Source: Tritrichomonas musculus
Taxonomy: Eukaryota; Parabasalia; Tritrichomonadida; Tritrichomonadidae
DNA length: 64,000 nt
Direction of reading: 5' to 3'
Assembly (NCBI GenBank): GCA_039105265.1
Contig: JAPFFF010000004.1
Location: forward strand, 868,001-932,000
Shown here: in pieces, positions 28,486-36,463 of the stretch
Layout of the letters: each line of letters opens with the position of its first letter
Position numbering within the stretch: the stretch's first letter is position 1
Program-made: the position numbers and the translations under genes
The notes under the pieces: model-generated
Told to the model about the DNA's origin: nothing
The model's input: the letters and a program-made list of their open reading frames with translations, nothing else
Database searches by the model: none

Positions 28486-31400
28486 TTACTTGTTTGAAAG
28501 AAGGTCCTTGATTTCAGAATTACCAACGATTGAAGCAAAATCTTTTGGTGTTTTTCCTCCTTTTTCTTTCAAGGTTAAATCAACTTTGCGCCTTTTGTTT
28601 TCAAGCAAAATTTTAACTGCTGTAACATTATCAGCACGAATTGCACAATGAATTGCTGTGAAACCATTTTCATCTTGCTTATTAACATCAACATTTAATC
28701 CCAGTAAAAAGATGAATAGAGAGTGAATATCACGCTTTAAAGCTTGATTGATCATGCAATTGTTAACGTCTGCACCAAATTCAATTAAGAATCTAAGAGT
28801 TTGGAAGTTAAAGTATTTGATACAATCTAATGTAAATTTGCTTTGAACAATATCATAAGCTGTCTCACCTGTGCCATAATCATCATTGTAATAAGATAAG
28901 AAAGACTTCTTAAAGAGTTCGTGATGATGGAATTTAATAGCATATTCAAGATCATTTAAAAATGATTTGCCAGATTTTAATATTACTTCATATATATGAT
29001 TATTTCCACCACATAAAGCATATTTGGTAATGTCATTAGTAATCTCATATTTCTTTTCGTTGTAAAGATAGTTAAAGCAATTTTCTGAGCCGTAAAAAGC
29101 AGCGTATTCCAAAAGTGTTGGCTTATTAGTTGGGAATGCGTTTCTTTCATTAGAAGTCAATTCAATTTGGTTGATTGATGGAGAAGATCCGAGCGCGTTT
29201 CTGAGAGATCCAACGTCATCTTTGATGATAGATTCGAAAATTGGTGGTCTGGTTTCGGGAGCTGCAGTAACTGCCTGAGATGTGTCAAGTGCACTAATTA
29301 CATTATTTAGAAAAGATGGTGTTTCATCTTTAGAGCCGTTCTTATTAAAGATTTCTGCCTCCCTCTTTAATTGAAGCAGAAGATCGCATTCAACTTCTTT
29401 TGATCCAAGTTCTTTGACAAATCGGAGAAGAATATCATGATCATTGGTTCTGATAAAGAACGCAGAGATGAGAGCACGAACAAACTGTTTGACAAGTAAT
29501 GATGGAGGTGTCGATGAATATGGATTCGAGGATATAAGTGTCCTGGCTGCTGCAATATAATCTTGTTTGTTGAAATTATTTAAGCCAAAAACAATTAGTT
29601 CAATAGAAGAAAGTTCTGCATATTGGAAGCTTTTGTTGAGCCTTAATTTGATACTGTCAAGGTACTTGCGAAAGTCGGCAGCTTTTTGGGTGATATCCGT
29701 CTTATTAAGTTGTCTACCAGCGTTTTCAATGGTTTGAACATTTGCTTGATTAAGCATAACATAATCATCATCTTGAATTTTCTGATTTATCGTTTTGCTT
29801 GTCACATCTCGTTTTTGTAAATTATTAATGTTGGTTGATGTAGGAGGATTCGAAGTTTTTATGTCTGCTTCATCTTTGCTCTTTTCTTTGTTAATTTTAG
29901 GGCCACCAAATGGTCCTCCTGAAGGTTTTCCAAATGCTGAAGCATTTCCAAATCCTGGGCCGCTTAGTCCTGGGCCACCAAATGGTCCTCCTGAAGGTTT
30001 TCCAAATGCTGAAGCATTTCCAAATCCTGGGCCGCTTGATCCTGGGCCATCATTATTTCTGGGTCCACCAAATGGTCCTCCTGAAGGTTTTCCAAATGCT
30101 GAAGCATTTCCAAATCCTGGTCCGCTTGGTCCTGGGCCACCAAATGGTCCTCCTGAAGGTTTTCCAAATGCTGAAGCATTTCCAAATCCTGGGCCGCTTG
30201 ATCCTGGGCCATCATTATTTCTGGGTCCACCAAATGGTCCTCCTGAAGGTTTTCCAAATGCTGAAGCATTTCCAAATCCTGGGCCGCTTGGTCCGGGGCC
30301 ATCATTATTTCTGGGTTCACTAATTGGTATTCCTGAAGGTTTTCCAAATGCTGAAGCATTTCCAAATCCTGAGCCGCTTGGTCCTGGGCCACCAAATGGT
30401 CCTCCTGAAGGTTTTCCAAATGCTGAAGCATTTCCAAATCCTGGGCCGCTTGGTCCTGGGCCATCATTATTTCTGGGTCCACCAAATGGTCCTCCTGAAG
30501 CATTTCCTAATGCTGAAGCATTTCCAAATCCTGGGCCGCTTGGTCCGGGGCCATCATTATTTCTGGGTTCACTAATTGGTATTCCTGAAGGTTTTCCAAA
30601 TGCTGAAGCATTTCCAAATCCTGAGCCGCTTGGTCCTGGGCCACCAAATGGTCCTCCTGAAGGTTTTCCAAATGCTGAAGCATTTCCAAATCCTGGGCCG
30701 CTTGGTCCTGGGCCATCATTATTTCTGGGTCCACCAAATGGTCCTCCTGAAGCATTTCCTAATGCTGAAGCATTTCCAAATCCTGGGCCGCTTGATCCTG
30801 GGCCATCATTATTTCTGGGTTCACTAATTGGTATTCCTGAAGGTTTTCCAAATGCTGAAGCATTTCCAAATCCTGAGCCGCTTGGTCCTGGGCCACCAAA
30901 TGGTCCTCCTGAAGGTTTTCCAAATGCTGAAGCATTTCCAAATCCTGGGCCGCTTGGTCCTGGGCCATCATTATTTCTGGGTCCACCAAATGGTCCTCCT
31001 GAAGCATTTCCTAATGCTGAAGCATTTCCAAATCCTGGGCCGCTTGATCCTGGGCCATCATTATTTCTGGGTCCACCAAATGGTCCTCCTGAAGGTTTTC
31101 CAAATGCTGAAGCATTTCCAAATCCTGGGCCGCTTGGTCCGGGGCCATCATTATTTCTGGGTCCACCAAATGGTCCTCCTGAAGCATTTCCTAATGCTGA
31201 AGCATTTCCAAATCCTGGGCCGCTTGGTCCTGGGCCACCAAAACCAGTTGTTCCAAATCCTGCAAAGCCACATGAAGGTTTTCCAGAGCCAGAACCTCCA
31301 AAACCACCAAAGCCAGATGTTCCAAATCCCATAAAGCCGCTTGAAGGTTTTCCAGAGCCAACGCCGCCAAAACTACCAAAGCCACCTGGGCTTTGGCTGT

Positions 31401-31896
31401 TATTACTTTGAACAGGTTGTTTGGATCTTTCAATGCATTCATTGACTTTTTTAATATATTCATCATTTGAATTATTTTCTTTATACTTCAAATATGCATC
31501 TTTTGCACTATTATTTACTGCAGATTCAGTATTTGGATTATCAAGTAGTTTTTGAGCAGAAAGTAAAATGTCGGTCATTGTTGTTTCTTTTTTCCATTTT
31601 TGAGGATCCAAGAGCTCAAGAGATAAATTTCCATTTTGTTCGTTGACATTTGGATGAAATATAGGTGGAATAAAGTGTGCTTCTGGTGGATTTTCAGGAA
31701 AATCTTTTGGGAAATTTATCTGGAGTACGAACTCTCCTTTTTCCCAAATAGAGCCTTCAGGTCCGGGAATAATGCAATCCAATGCAAAAATATCGCGGTT
31801 AACAGGATTGATCTTAAAAAAAGAAGTTTGGTTTTGTTTTCTGTAATCAGCATAGTAATGTAAAATGTTGACTTTTGCTTGAAGAAGTGTTGTCAT
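28486..31896 (-). CDS. E2-like (Cys-to-Ser) domain fused to FG-like repeats and ankyrin repeats
   Basis: The first ATG is at 31896 (MTTLLQAKV), giving 1136 residues; nine more bases upstream are open only through a TTG. Residues 1-155 are a ubiquitin-conjugating-enzyme fold: ADYRKQNQTSFFKINP, INFPKDFPENPPEAHFIPP, FHPNV, and NGNLSLELL in the place of the NGsiCLdiL active-site strand. The catalytic Cys is therefore Ser (codon TCT), while HPN is kept. Residues of about 165-700 are Gly/Pro/Phe-rich repeats (GFGNASAFGKPSGGPFGG), with about three FG pairs per unit. A helical linker follows (about 730-900), and ankyrin/DUF3447-like repeats run from about 905 to the end (GETAYDIVQ, NGFTAIHCAIRADNVTAVKILLE, GKTPKDFASIVGNSEIKDLL). 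The protein is probably a non-catalytic E2 variant acting as a binding scaffold. A TCATT initiator lies 10-14 bases before the ATG. Confidence 0.88.
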   Translation of the reverse strand: MTTLLQAKVNILHYYADYRKQNQTSFFKINPVNRDIFALDCIIPGPEGSIWEKGEFVLQINFPKDFPENPPEAHFIPPIFHPNVNEQNGNLSLELLDPQKWKKETTMTDILLSAQKLLDNPNTESAVNNSAKDAYLKYKENNSNDEYIKKVNECIERSKQPVQSNNSQSPGGFGSFGGVGSGKPSSGFMGFGTSGFGGFGGSGSGKPSCGFAGFGTTGFGGPGPSGPGFGNASALGNASGGPFGGPRNNDGPGPSGPGFGNASAFGKPSGGPFGGPRNNDGPGSSGPGFGNASALGNASGGPFGGPRNNDGPGPSGPGFGNASAFGKPSGGPFGGPGPSGSGFGNASAFGKPSGIPISEPRNNDGPGSSGPGFGNASALGNASGGPFGGPRNNDGPGPSGPGFGNASAFGKPSGGPFGGPGPSGSGFGNASAFGKPSGIPISEPRNNDGPGPSGPGFGNASALGNASGGPFGGPRNNDGPGPSGPGFGNASAFGKPSGGPFGGPGPSGSGFGNASAFGKPSGIPISEPRNNDGPGPSGPGFGNASAFGKPSGGPFGGPRNNDGPGSSGPGFGNASAFGKPSGGPFGGPGPSGPGFGNASAFGKPSGGPFGGPRNNDGPGSSGPGFGNASAFGKPSGGPFGGPGLSGPGFGNASAFGKPSGGPFGGPKINKEKSKDEADIKTSNPPTSTNINNLQKRDVTSKTINQKIQDDDYVMLNQANVQTIENAGRQLNKTDITQKAADFRKYLDSIKLRLNKSFQYAELSSIELIVFGLNNFNKQDYIAAARTLISSNPYSSTPPSLLVKQFVRALISAFFIRTNDHDILLRFVKELGSKEVECDLLLQLKREAEIFNKNGSKDETPSFLNNVISALDTSQAVTAAPETRPPIFESIIKDDVGSLRNALGSSPSINQIELTSNERNAFPTNKPTLLEYAAFYGSENCFNYLYNEKKYEITNDITKYALCGGNNHIYEVILKSGKSFLNDLEYAIKFHHHELFKKSFLSYYNDDYGTGETAYDIVQSKFTLDCIKYFNFQTLRFLIEFGADVNNCMINQALKRDIHSLFIFLLGLNVDVNKQDENGFTAIHCAIRADNVTAVKILLENKRRKVDLTLKEKGGKTPKDFASIVGNSEIKDLLSNK
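29900..31245 (-). repeat. Coding tandem repeat, 72- and 90-bp units with a 252-bp higher-order period
   Basis: Sixteen units encode FG-like repeats of 24 or 30 residues. The longer units add a GPRNNDGPG-type insert. A trio of units (72 + 90 + 90 = 252 bp) is repeated three times nearly identically between about 30315 and 31070. The array is far richer in G and C than its surroundings. Near-identity between trios implies recent unequal exchange or gene conversion, so copy number is likely variable between strains and prone to assembly error. Confidence 0.92.
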
Positions 31897-31905
31897 TCCG
31901 ATCAA

Positions 31906-31910
31906 AATGA
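31906..31910 (-). promoter_or_regulatory. Initiator-like TCATT upstream of the E2-like fusion gene
   Basis: On the minus strand TCATT lies 10-14 bases before the ATG at 31896. It matches the trichomonad initiator consensus TCA+1 Py (T/A), which normally sits within about 20 bases of the start codon. Confidence 0.45.
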
Positions 31911-32607
31911 AAAACGGTTAATTAATTGAATGAATTAGGCAAATGAATCATGTAAAAAAGAAAATTCAAAAAAAAAAATTAGGCAAAATATATAAGTTCT
32001 GTTGGACAATTGTTTTTTTCTACGCCACTTTTTGAATGGTTTTTCTATCAATGAGTAGCTATTCATGGGAAAAAGGAGAGTAGCTATTCATGGAAAGTAA
32101 AAAACCACCATCTTAAGGTGAAATTTAACTTACTCTGTTAAGAAAATTAACCAAAAAAATCGTAAATTTAAATTTTTCCTTAAAATTTTTACTATTTGCT
32201 TTTTTTGATATAATTTTTTTTTATTTTTACATAATTTTTCAGGAATATACGCACCAGTGATCACCACGGGGATGCGCGAAGCCGAATCAGGTTCCTTGAA
32301 TTGCTGGATGAATCCGGGAAGCCATTTGAACTAAATATTAATGCATTATTTAGCAAAAATTGAATAAAAAATGTATAAAAAAGTATTCAAAAAGTTTAAA
32401 AGTTTTCAAAAAGTGGCGTAGAAAAATACGATTCCCCAGTTCTGTTTATCTGCGTAGCTATATAATAAAATTCTAGTTACAAATTAATAGCATGGTAATA
32501 TAATTTTCTCATTATTATAATTTATATTAGGTATATTGCAAAAAAAAAAAAAAAAAAAAAAAAGATATGATAAAATATAAATTAAAATAATATATAATAT
32601 TTTTATA
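31911..32607. other. Spacer mostly occupied by a Mutator-like miniature element
   Basis: The spacer between the E2-like fusion gene start and the tubby-like gene stop. 32004-32437 is a transposon-like element described separately. The rest is AT-rich with a long A run near 32540-32562 and has no recognisable gene. Confidence 0.6.
32004..32437. mobile_element. Non-autonomous Mutator-like (MULE) element, 434 bp
   Basis: The ends 32004-32036 and 32405-32437 are 33-base inverted repeats matching at 29 of 33 positions. The inner 22 are perfect (32015-32036 against 32405-32426; core CTACGCCACTTTTTGAA). Both ends start with GG. A 9-bp direct repeat, AGTTCTGTT, flanks the element exactly (31995-32003 and 32438-32446). 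A 9-bp target duplication is typical of Mutator-like elements, which are known in Trichomonas vaginalis. There is no open frame, so it is non-autonomous. Inside are a 25-base-period direct repeat (GAGTAGCTATTCATGG at 32053 and 32078) and a GC-rich patch at 32248-32330. Confidence 0.75.
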
Positions 32608-33666
32608 TCAATGAGAAACATGAGCCGCTATTACAGCAAAAAAGGATTGAATAACATTGAGAGGATAACCGCCACATAAATTTAGAGCATTAGTTCCACT
32701 AACTTTACCGCAAGATAAAATATCCTTCTTTTTATTAGATTCATGGAACAAAATGAAGTTAGTTTTACTATTATCTGCAAAATGGCCATCAAAGCTAAAA
32801 TCAATATTTTCGAGACCTTGGGCTCTTGAAATGAGTCGAATCACTTCTTTAGATTTTCCTTCAAATTTATTAAAGATGGTTGAATTATCATTATTATAAT
32901 GAATAGGGCACATAAAGCCTTTTCCTGTTGTTTTATTTTTCTTTAAAGCGGGGATAAATAAATTAAAAACGCCTTCGCTTAAAAACTTAACAGCGCAAAT
33001 TTCATTTGGGTTTTGTTCGTTTTCACTTAGACCAAGATAATACACTTGATTTATTGAGTCAAAGTTTGTCTTAAACGAGTATTTTGAAGATGTTGATATC
33101 GTTAATTGATCGTTAACAGAAAATCCATTCAAAATAGCGGTCAAAAGAGGCTTTGACATGTCAAGGAAGAGATTAAATTTAACTTTGCTTTTAGATTTCT
33201 CGATTTCTATAATAAAATCGGCACTGCACTTCGTTGGGAAAGGTTGCATCCAGTAATCTTCATCTTCTTTAATAAAGTTTGCGATTATTGGATTTACTTG
33301 AATATTTGGTTTGGCGCTTTCTTTCTTAGGAGAAGAATTTTGATTGGAGTTAGATGTATCTTGGGGAGATTTTTGTTTTTCATCTGATTTAGGAGAACTA
33401 GTGGTGTTATTTTGTGGTGCCGTTTTCCTTATTGATGAAGAAAGAAGTCTTGGTTTAGGTCCTGTAGAATTTTCATTTTGAGGGAGTCGTGTAGCTGGGG
33501 TAACGGATTTATTTAAGTTTTGAAGCATTCCTTTTACACTTTTAGGTATTGATAACTTTATAGACTTTATTTCGCTTGTGTCGTACACAGGATCCATAAT
33601 AGTAAACATGTCATTAAATACAATACGTCGATCGTTGAGGAAAGGTTCATATTTAGGTTGAGTCAT
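32608..33666 (-). CDS. Tubby-like C-terminal domain protein (tentative)
   Basis: A 352-residue protein. Residues 1-130 are disordered (Ser/Asn/Gln/Lys-rich). Residues of about 135-352 read as a beta-rich domain resembling the tubby C-terminal barrel. FIIEIEKSKSKVKFNLFLD matches the early strand pair. SINQVYYLGLSENEQNPNEICAVKF matches the YiGKLrsN region. The last segment, DILSCGKVSGTNALNLCGGYPLNVIQSFFAVIAAHV, corresponds to tubby's central-helix end lQFGkv...yPLcalQAFaial; the clearest part is GGYPLNVIQSFFAVIAA. Tubby domains bind phosphoinositides and tether proteins to membranes. The match is by eye and weak in the middle. Confidence 0.5.
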   Translation of the reverse strand: MTQPKYEPFLNDRRIVFNDMFTIMDPVYDTSEIKSIKLSIPKSVKGMLQNLNKSVTPATRLPQNENSTGPKPRLLSSSIRKTAPQNNTTSSPKSDEKQKSPQDTSNSNQNSSPKKESAKPNIQVNPIIANFIKEDEDYWMQPFPTKCSADFIIEIEKSKSKVKFNLFLDMSKPLLTAILNGFSVNDQLTISTSSKYSFKTNFDSINQVYYLGLSENEQNPNEICAVKFLSEGVFNLFIPALKKNKTTGKGFMCPIHYNNDNSTIFNKFEGKSKEVIRLISRAQGLENIDFSFDGHFADNSKTNFILFHESNKKKDILSCGKVSGTNALNLCGGYPLNVIQSFFAVIAAHVSH

Positions 33667-34839
33667 TATTAAGTGTACGTTAATAAATATTTGTGTCTTA
33701 AAATACGATAGGTATTCTAAAAAAACGTTATTTGAATCATGAAAGTATAAAGGTGTGGGCGCTCACTTCACATTTCGCTTTTTCTCTACAAATAATATAT
33801 AGATTTAATTTTTTATTATAATATTATAATCTTTATCTAAACAACTATTTAAATACATTATTTATTCTGCATTTTGTAGTAAATTGAACAACTCGTATTT
33901 TGAAATTAAACTTTTTTATAATATAGCAAAAAGCTTATACAGTCAATTTTAATACCACATATTATATTATTTATAAGGGCATGCAATGATCTTTCCTATT
34001 TAAGTTATGAAATATTGAGCAAAAATAGATCGGCAACAATTTCAAAAATGGATTGAAAGGAAAACATATCTAAATTCCTGAAATAAAACAGTTAATAATA
34101 GCTTATTTGTTAAGTTAGCAGTGACTATTAAATATAATTGAAGATTGGTTAAATTGGTTCCATACATCATGTTTTATTTCAGTTTTATTTTTGAATGTGA
34201 TGTTTATACGTTAAAATTGTAAAGTATTGAATTTTTTATTTACCAAATGGATATTAAAATCAGCTTTTTGATTTAACCAATCAAAAATTAGACAAAAATT
34301 TATCAATTAACAGAGTATAAAAGCATTATAAATAATCAAAATAATACAGAATGCTATTTAATGTTGAATTTGTTTTAATGATGTTGAAAATAATATCAAA
34401 TTAAAAGAAAAATTAGCAAAAATAAAAATAGTCAAAATGTATTCATATCAAAATAAGTTTTGGTGTGTTAAAAAAAAAAAGAATTGAATATCAAAATTTA
34501 ATATTTTAAATATTTTCAATCTTATTGTTTTTGAATAGTTTACATTAAATAAACTTTTCAAAAATATTAAAAATTAAAATGCAAATAAAACACGACGTAT
34601 TGAATATTTTCCACTAAAAATCAAAAATAATATTTTAATACTAATGTTAAATATTATATATCAAAATTAATGGATACTATTATTTTTAATAGCACCCGCA
34701 CCTTTGAAAGTATTTATTTTTTTTAAATATGAGTACTAGTATATCTTACATAATAACATTAAATGTAAAAAAAATTAGGATATACCCATTGAAAATGTTT
34801 TCATTAAAATGTTATGACTTTTGAGTGAAGAAATAATCA
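33667..34839. other. AT-rich, gene-free spacer
   Basis: More than 1.1 kb of very AT-rich sequence with many A/T homopolymers, upstream of the tubby-like gene. I see no open frame, RNA gene or clear repeat structure. Confidence 0.6.
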
Positions 34840-34965
34840 ATGGATGATAAGCAATCATATTCTGAATCAAATGAAAAACTCTGGACAATATCTTTCAGTG
34901 ATCCATTGATTGAGAAGTTCCAGAGGAGAGGTGTGGTGAATATGGAAGGTGTGGGAAATGTGTGA
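34840..34965 (+). pseudogene. Short coding-like scrap
   Basis: An ATG at 34840 in a TCAATGG context opens a 41-codon frame (MDDKQSYSESNEKLWTISFS, then DPLIEKFQRRGVV) that stops at 34965. Composition is protein-like and more complex than the flanks. It could be a tiny gene, but it more likely belongs to the decayed coding region that continues to 36264. Confidence 0.25.
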
Positions 34966-35300
34966 AAGAGGATGAAATCAAATATTGTTTGACCAATTTT
35001 GAATTTTTTAATTGTAAATTGATCAACTTCTTCTTTTTCTTTTCTTCATAGGCTTCAGTGTTTATTTCAAGTTATTGTAAAATGTTTTCAATGAAGAACT
35101 CTTAAATAAAAGGTTCTTTATCTGGTTTTAATTTAAGAATAACTAATCCATTTATGCCAAAGAAAATATAGATCATAGTTTTTAGGTCTAATTTTTTAGT
35201 ATAAGTTATCTGAGTTTAGCACTCATTTTCTTTTGTGATCAAAATGTTTTTTACACCAGGTTTCATTGTCTGTGAAAAATTATTCAAAACTGTCCTTTCT

Positions 35301-35660
35301 TCAACATTGTGAGCATGTGAAACATTTTTCTTCTTCTCTTTTCTTCTTGGCATAAGCTAAGGCTTCATCAAATAACTGGTCCATTCCCTTCAAATTTTTA
35401 AGATTTTCTTCAGGATCTTTTGACGAAAAGAAGTTTTCAGTCCTCTTCTTGAACCCTTGGATACTGGTACAAGGAAATGTTTCTAAGATTTTCAAGTATT
35501 TCATCAACGAAATAGAGTTCGGAATCAGGAAATTCCCTTGAATCCTCTCTTGCCTTTCCAGGAATTCCTTTGTTTCTTGCTTCTCTAAATGGTCGCTTTT
35601 TGGTTCATGGTAATATTAGCCCAAGTCCCAATCTGAGTACTTTTCATCATCTTGCATTTT
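35301..35660 (-). pseudogene. Decayed coding sequence, family unknown
   Basis: Minus-strand coding-like text spreads over more than one frame. FREARNKGIPGKAREDSREF and FVDEILENLRNISLY appear in one, and GFKKRTENFFSS, MDQLFDEALAYAKKKREEEK and CFTCSQC in another. It ends with a stop at 35301. The Glu/Lys-rich, low-redundancy composition contrasts with the AT spacer around it. The sequence looks like a degraded gene; I do not recognise the family and cannot tell whether it came from a host gene or a mobile element. Confidence 0.4.
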
Positions 35661-35763
35661 TAAAAAATAATTTATCAGGCCATCTCACCAAAATTTTTTT
35701 TTATCTCTCACCTTGAAGAGGAACAAAAAATAAGACAAATTTTTTTTAATCTCTTACCTTAAC

Positions 35764-35871
35764 TAAGCATACCTCCATTTGTCGGTTTGGAAGAATTTTG
35801 AATTGAATATTCCTCCATGGAGGAAAAAATCCTCTCAAAAATCCTCTAAACGGTCAAATGGAGGTATGCTA
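35764..35871. mobile_element. 108-bp palindromic miniature element with 8-bp target duplication
   Basis: AGCATACCTCCATTTG at 35766-35781 is the exact reverse complement of 35855-35870, and the similarity continues imperfectly inward. The middle is a perfect palindrome, TCCTCCATGGAGGA (near 35811-35824), so the whole unit can fold on itself. It is flanked by the direct repeat ACCTTAAC (35756-35763 and 35872-35879). An 8-bp duplication and ends starting TA fit a hAT-type or related fold-back element. There is no coding capacity. Confidence 0.6.
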
Positions 35872-35922
35872 ACCTTAACGAGGAACCAAAAATGAGTTAA
35901 AAATTTAATAAAATTTTATGAG

Positions 35923-36264
35923 GTGATCAAAAACACTGCACTTATATTTTATGCAAAAGCAAACTATTTACTGAGACTTCTAAAGATAGAAAAACAATTT
36001 AAGTACTTGAATGCTCATTTGAAGAAGATGGAAAAAGAAAGAAAAAGAACACTAAATTCTCTAAGAAAAGCCTTTGCTGAATCTGAGTTAGATGAGTCTT
36101 TTAATGAATCCGATTTTGACGATCCAGAGCCCTTCTTCATAATAACGAGTAATCACACAATTAATGACATTTTTGATACATCAGATACAGATGCAATCAA
36201 GAGAAGATTCTGCTCCTATTGTTTTGATAATGATTTAGAAAAAAGCATCAAATCATTTATATAA
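35923..36264 (+). CDS. Small hypothetical protein or gene remnant
   Basis: An open frame of 113 codons. The second half is the most protein-like: KKMEKERKRTLNSLRKAF, then ELDESFNESDFDDPEPFF and DTDAIKRRFCSYCFDN. A shorter start at the internal ATG before EKERKRT is possible. It contains a CSYC pair and an acidic patch, with no domain I recognise. It sits in a neighbourhood of decayed coding scraps, so it may be a fragment. There is no clear initiator before the first ATG. Confidence 0.3.
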   Translation: MIKNTALIFYAKANYLLRLLKIEKQFKYLNAHLKKMEKERKRTLNSLRKAFAESELDESFNESDFDDPEPFFIITSNHTINDIFDTSDTDAIKRRFCSYCFDNDLEKSIKSFI

Positions 36265-36450
36265 ATAAAGAAACATCTTTTAATTTTCTTTTTGGTAATA
36301 TTTTTCTTTATTCTTTTTATTCTTTTTTTGATTCACCAATTTTTTGAATTGATAAATGGCTTTCATATTATGATAAAAAACAAATTGAATTAAAATTGAT
36401 CGTACTAAACAAATTATTTGAAAAAACAGTTATTTAGAAAATAAAATTTT

Positions 36451-36455
36451 TCATT
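36451..36455 (+). promoter_or_regulatory. Initiator-like TCATT upstream of the phosphatase gene
   Basis: TCATT lies 9-13 bases before the ATG at 36464 and matches the trichomonad Inr consensus TCA+1 Py (T/A) at the usual distance. Confidence 0.45.
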
Positions 36456-36463
36456 GGATCAAA

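Noticed and set aside
29900-31245. Regular 72/90-bp repeats resembling a CRISPR array
   Set aside because: Units are contiguous coding repeats with no unique spacers, within a eukaryotic gene.
29795-31411. Plus-strand open frame of 538 codons rich in Pro/Gly/Phe
   Set aside because: It is the exact antisense of the FG-repeat array. The repeat period is a multiple of three, so several frames stay open, and it has no domain of its own.
31897-31905. Upstream extension of the E2-like fusion gene by three codons
   Set aside because: It begins at TTG, not ATG. The ATG at 31896 has an initiator-like TCATT at the right distance.
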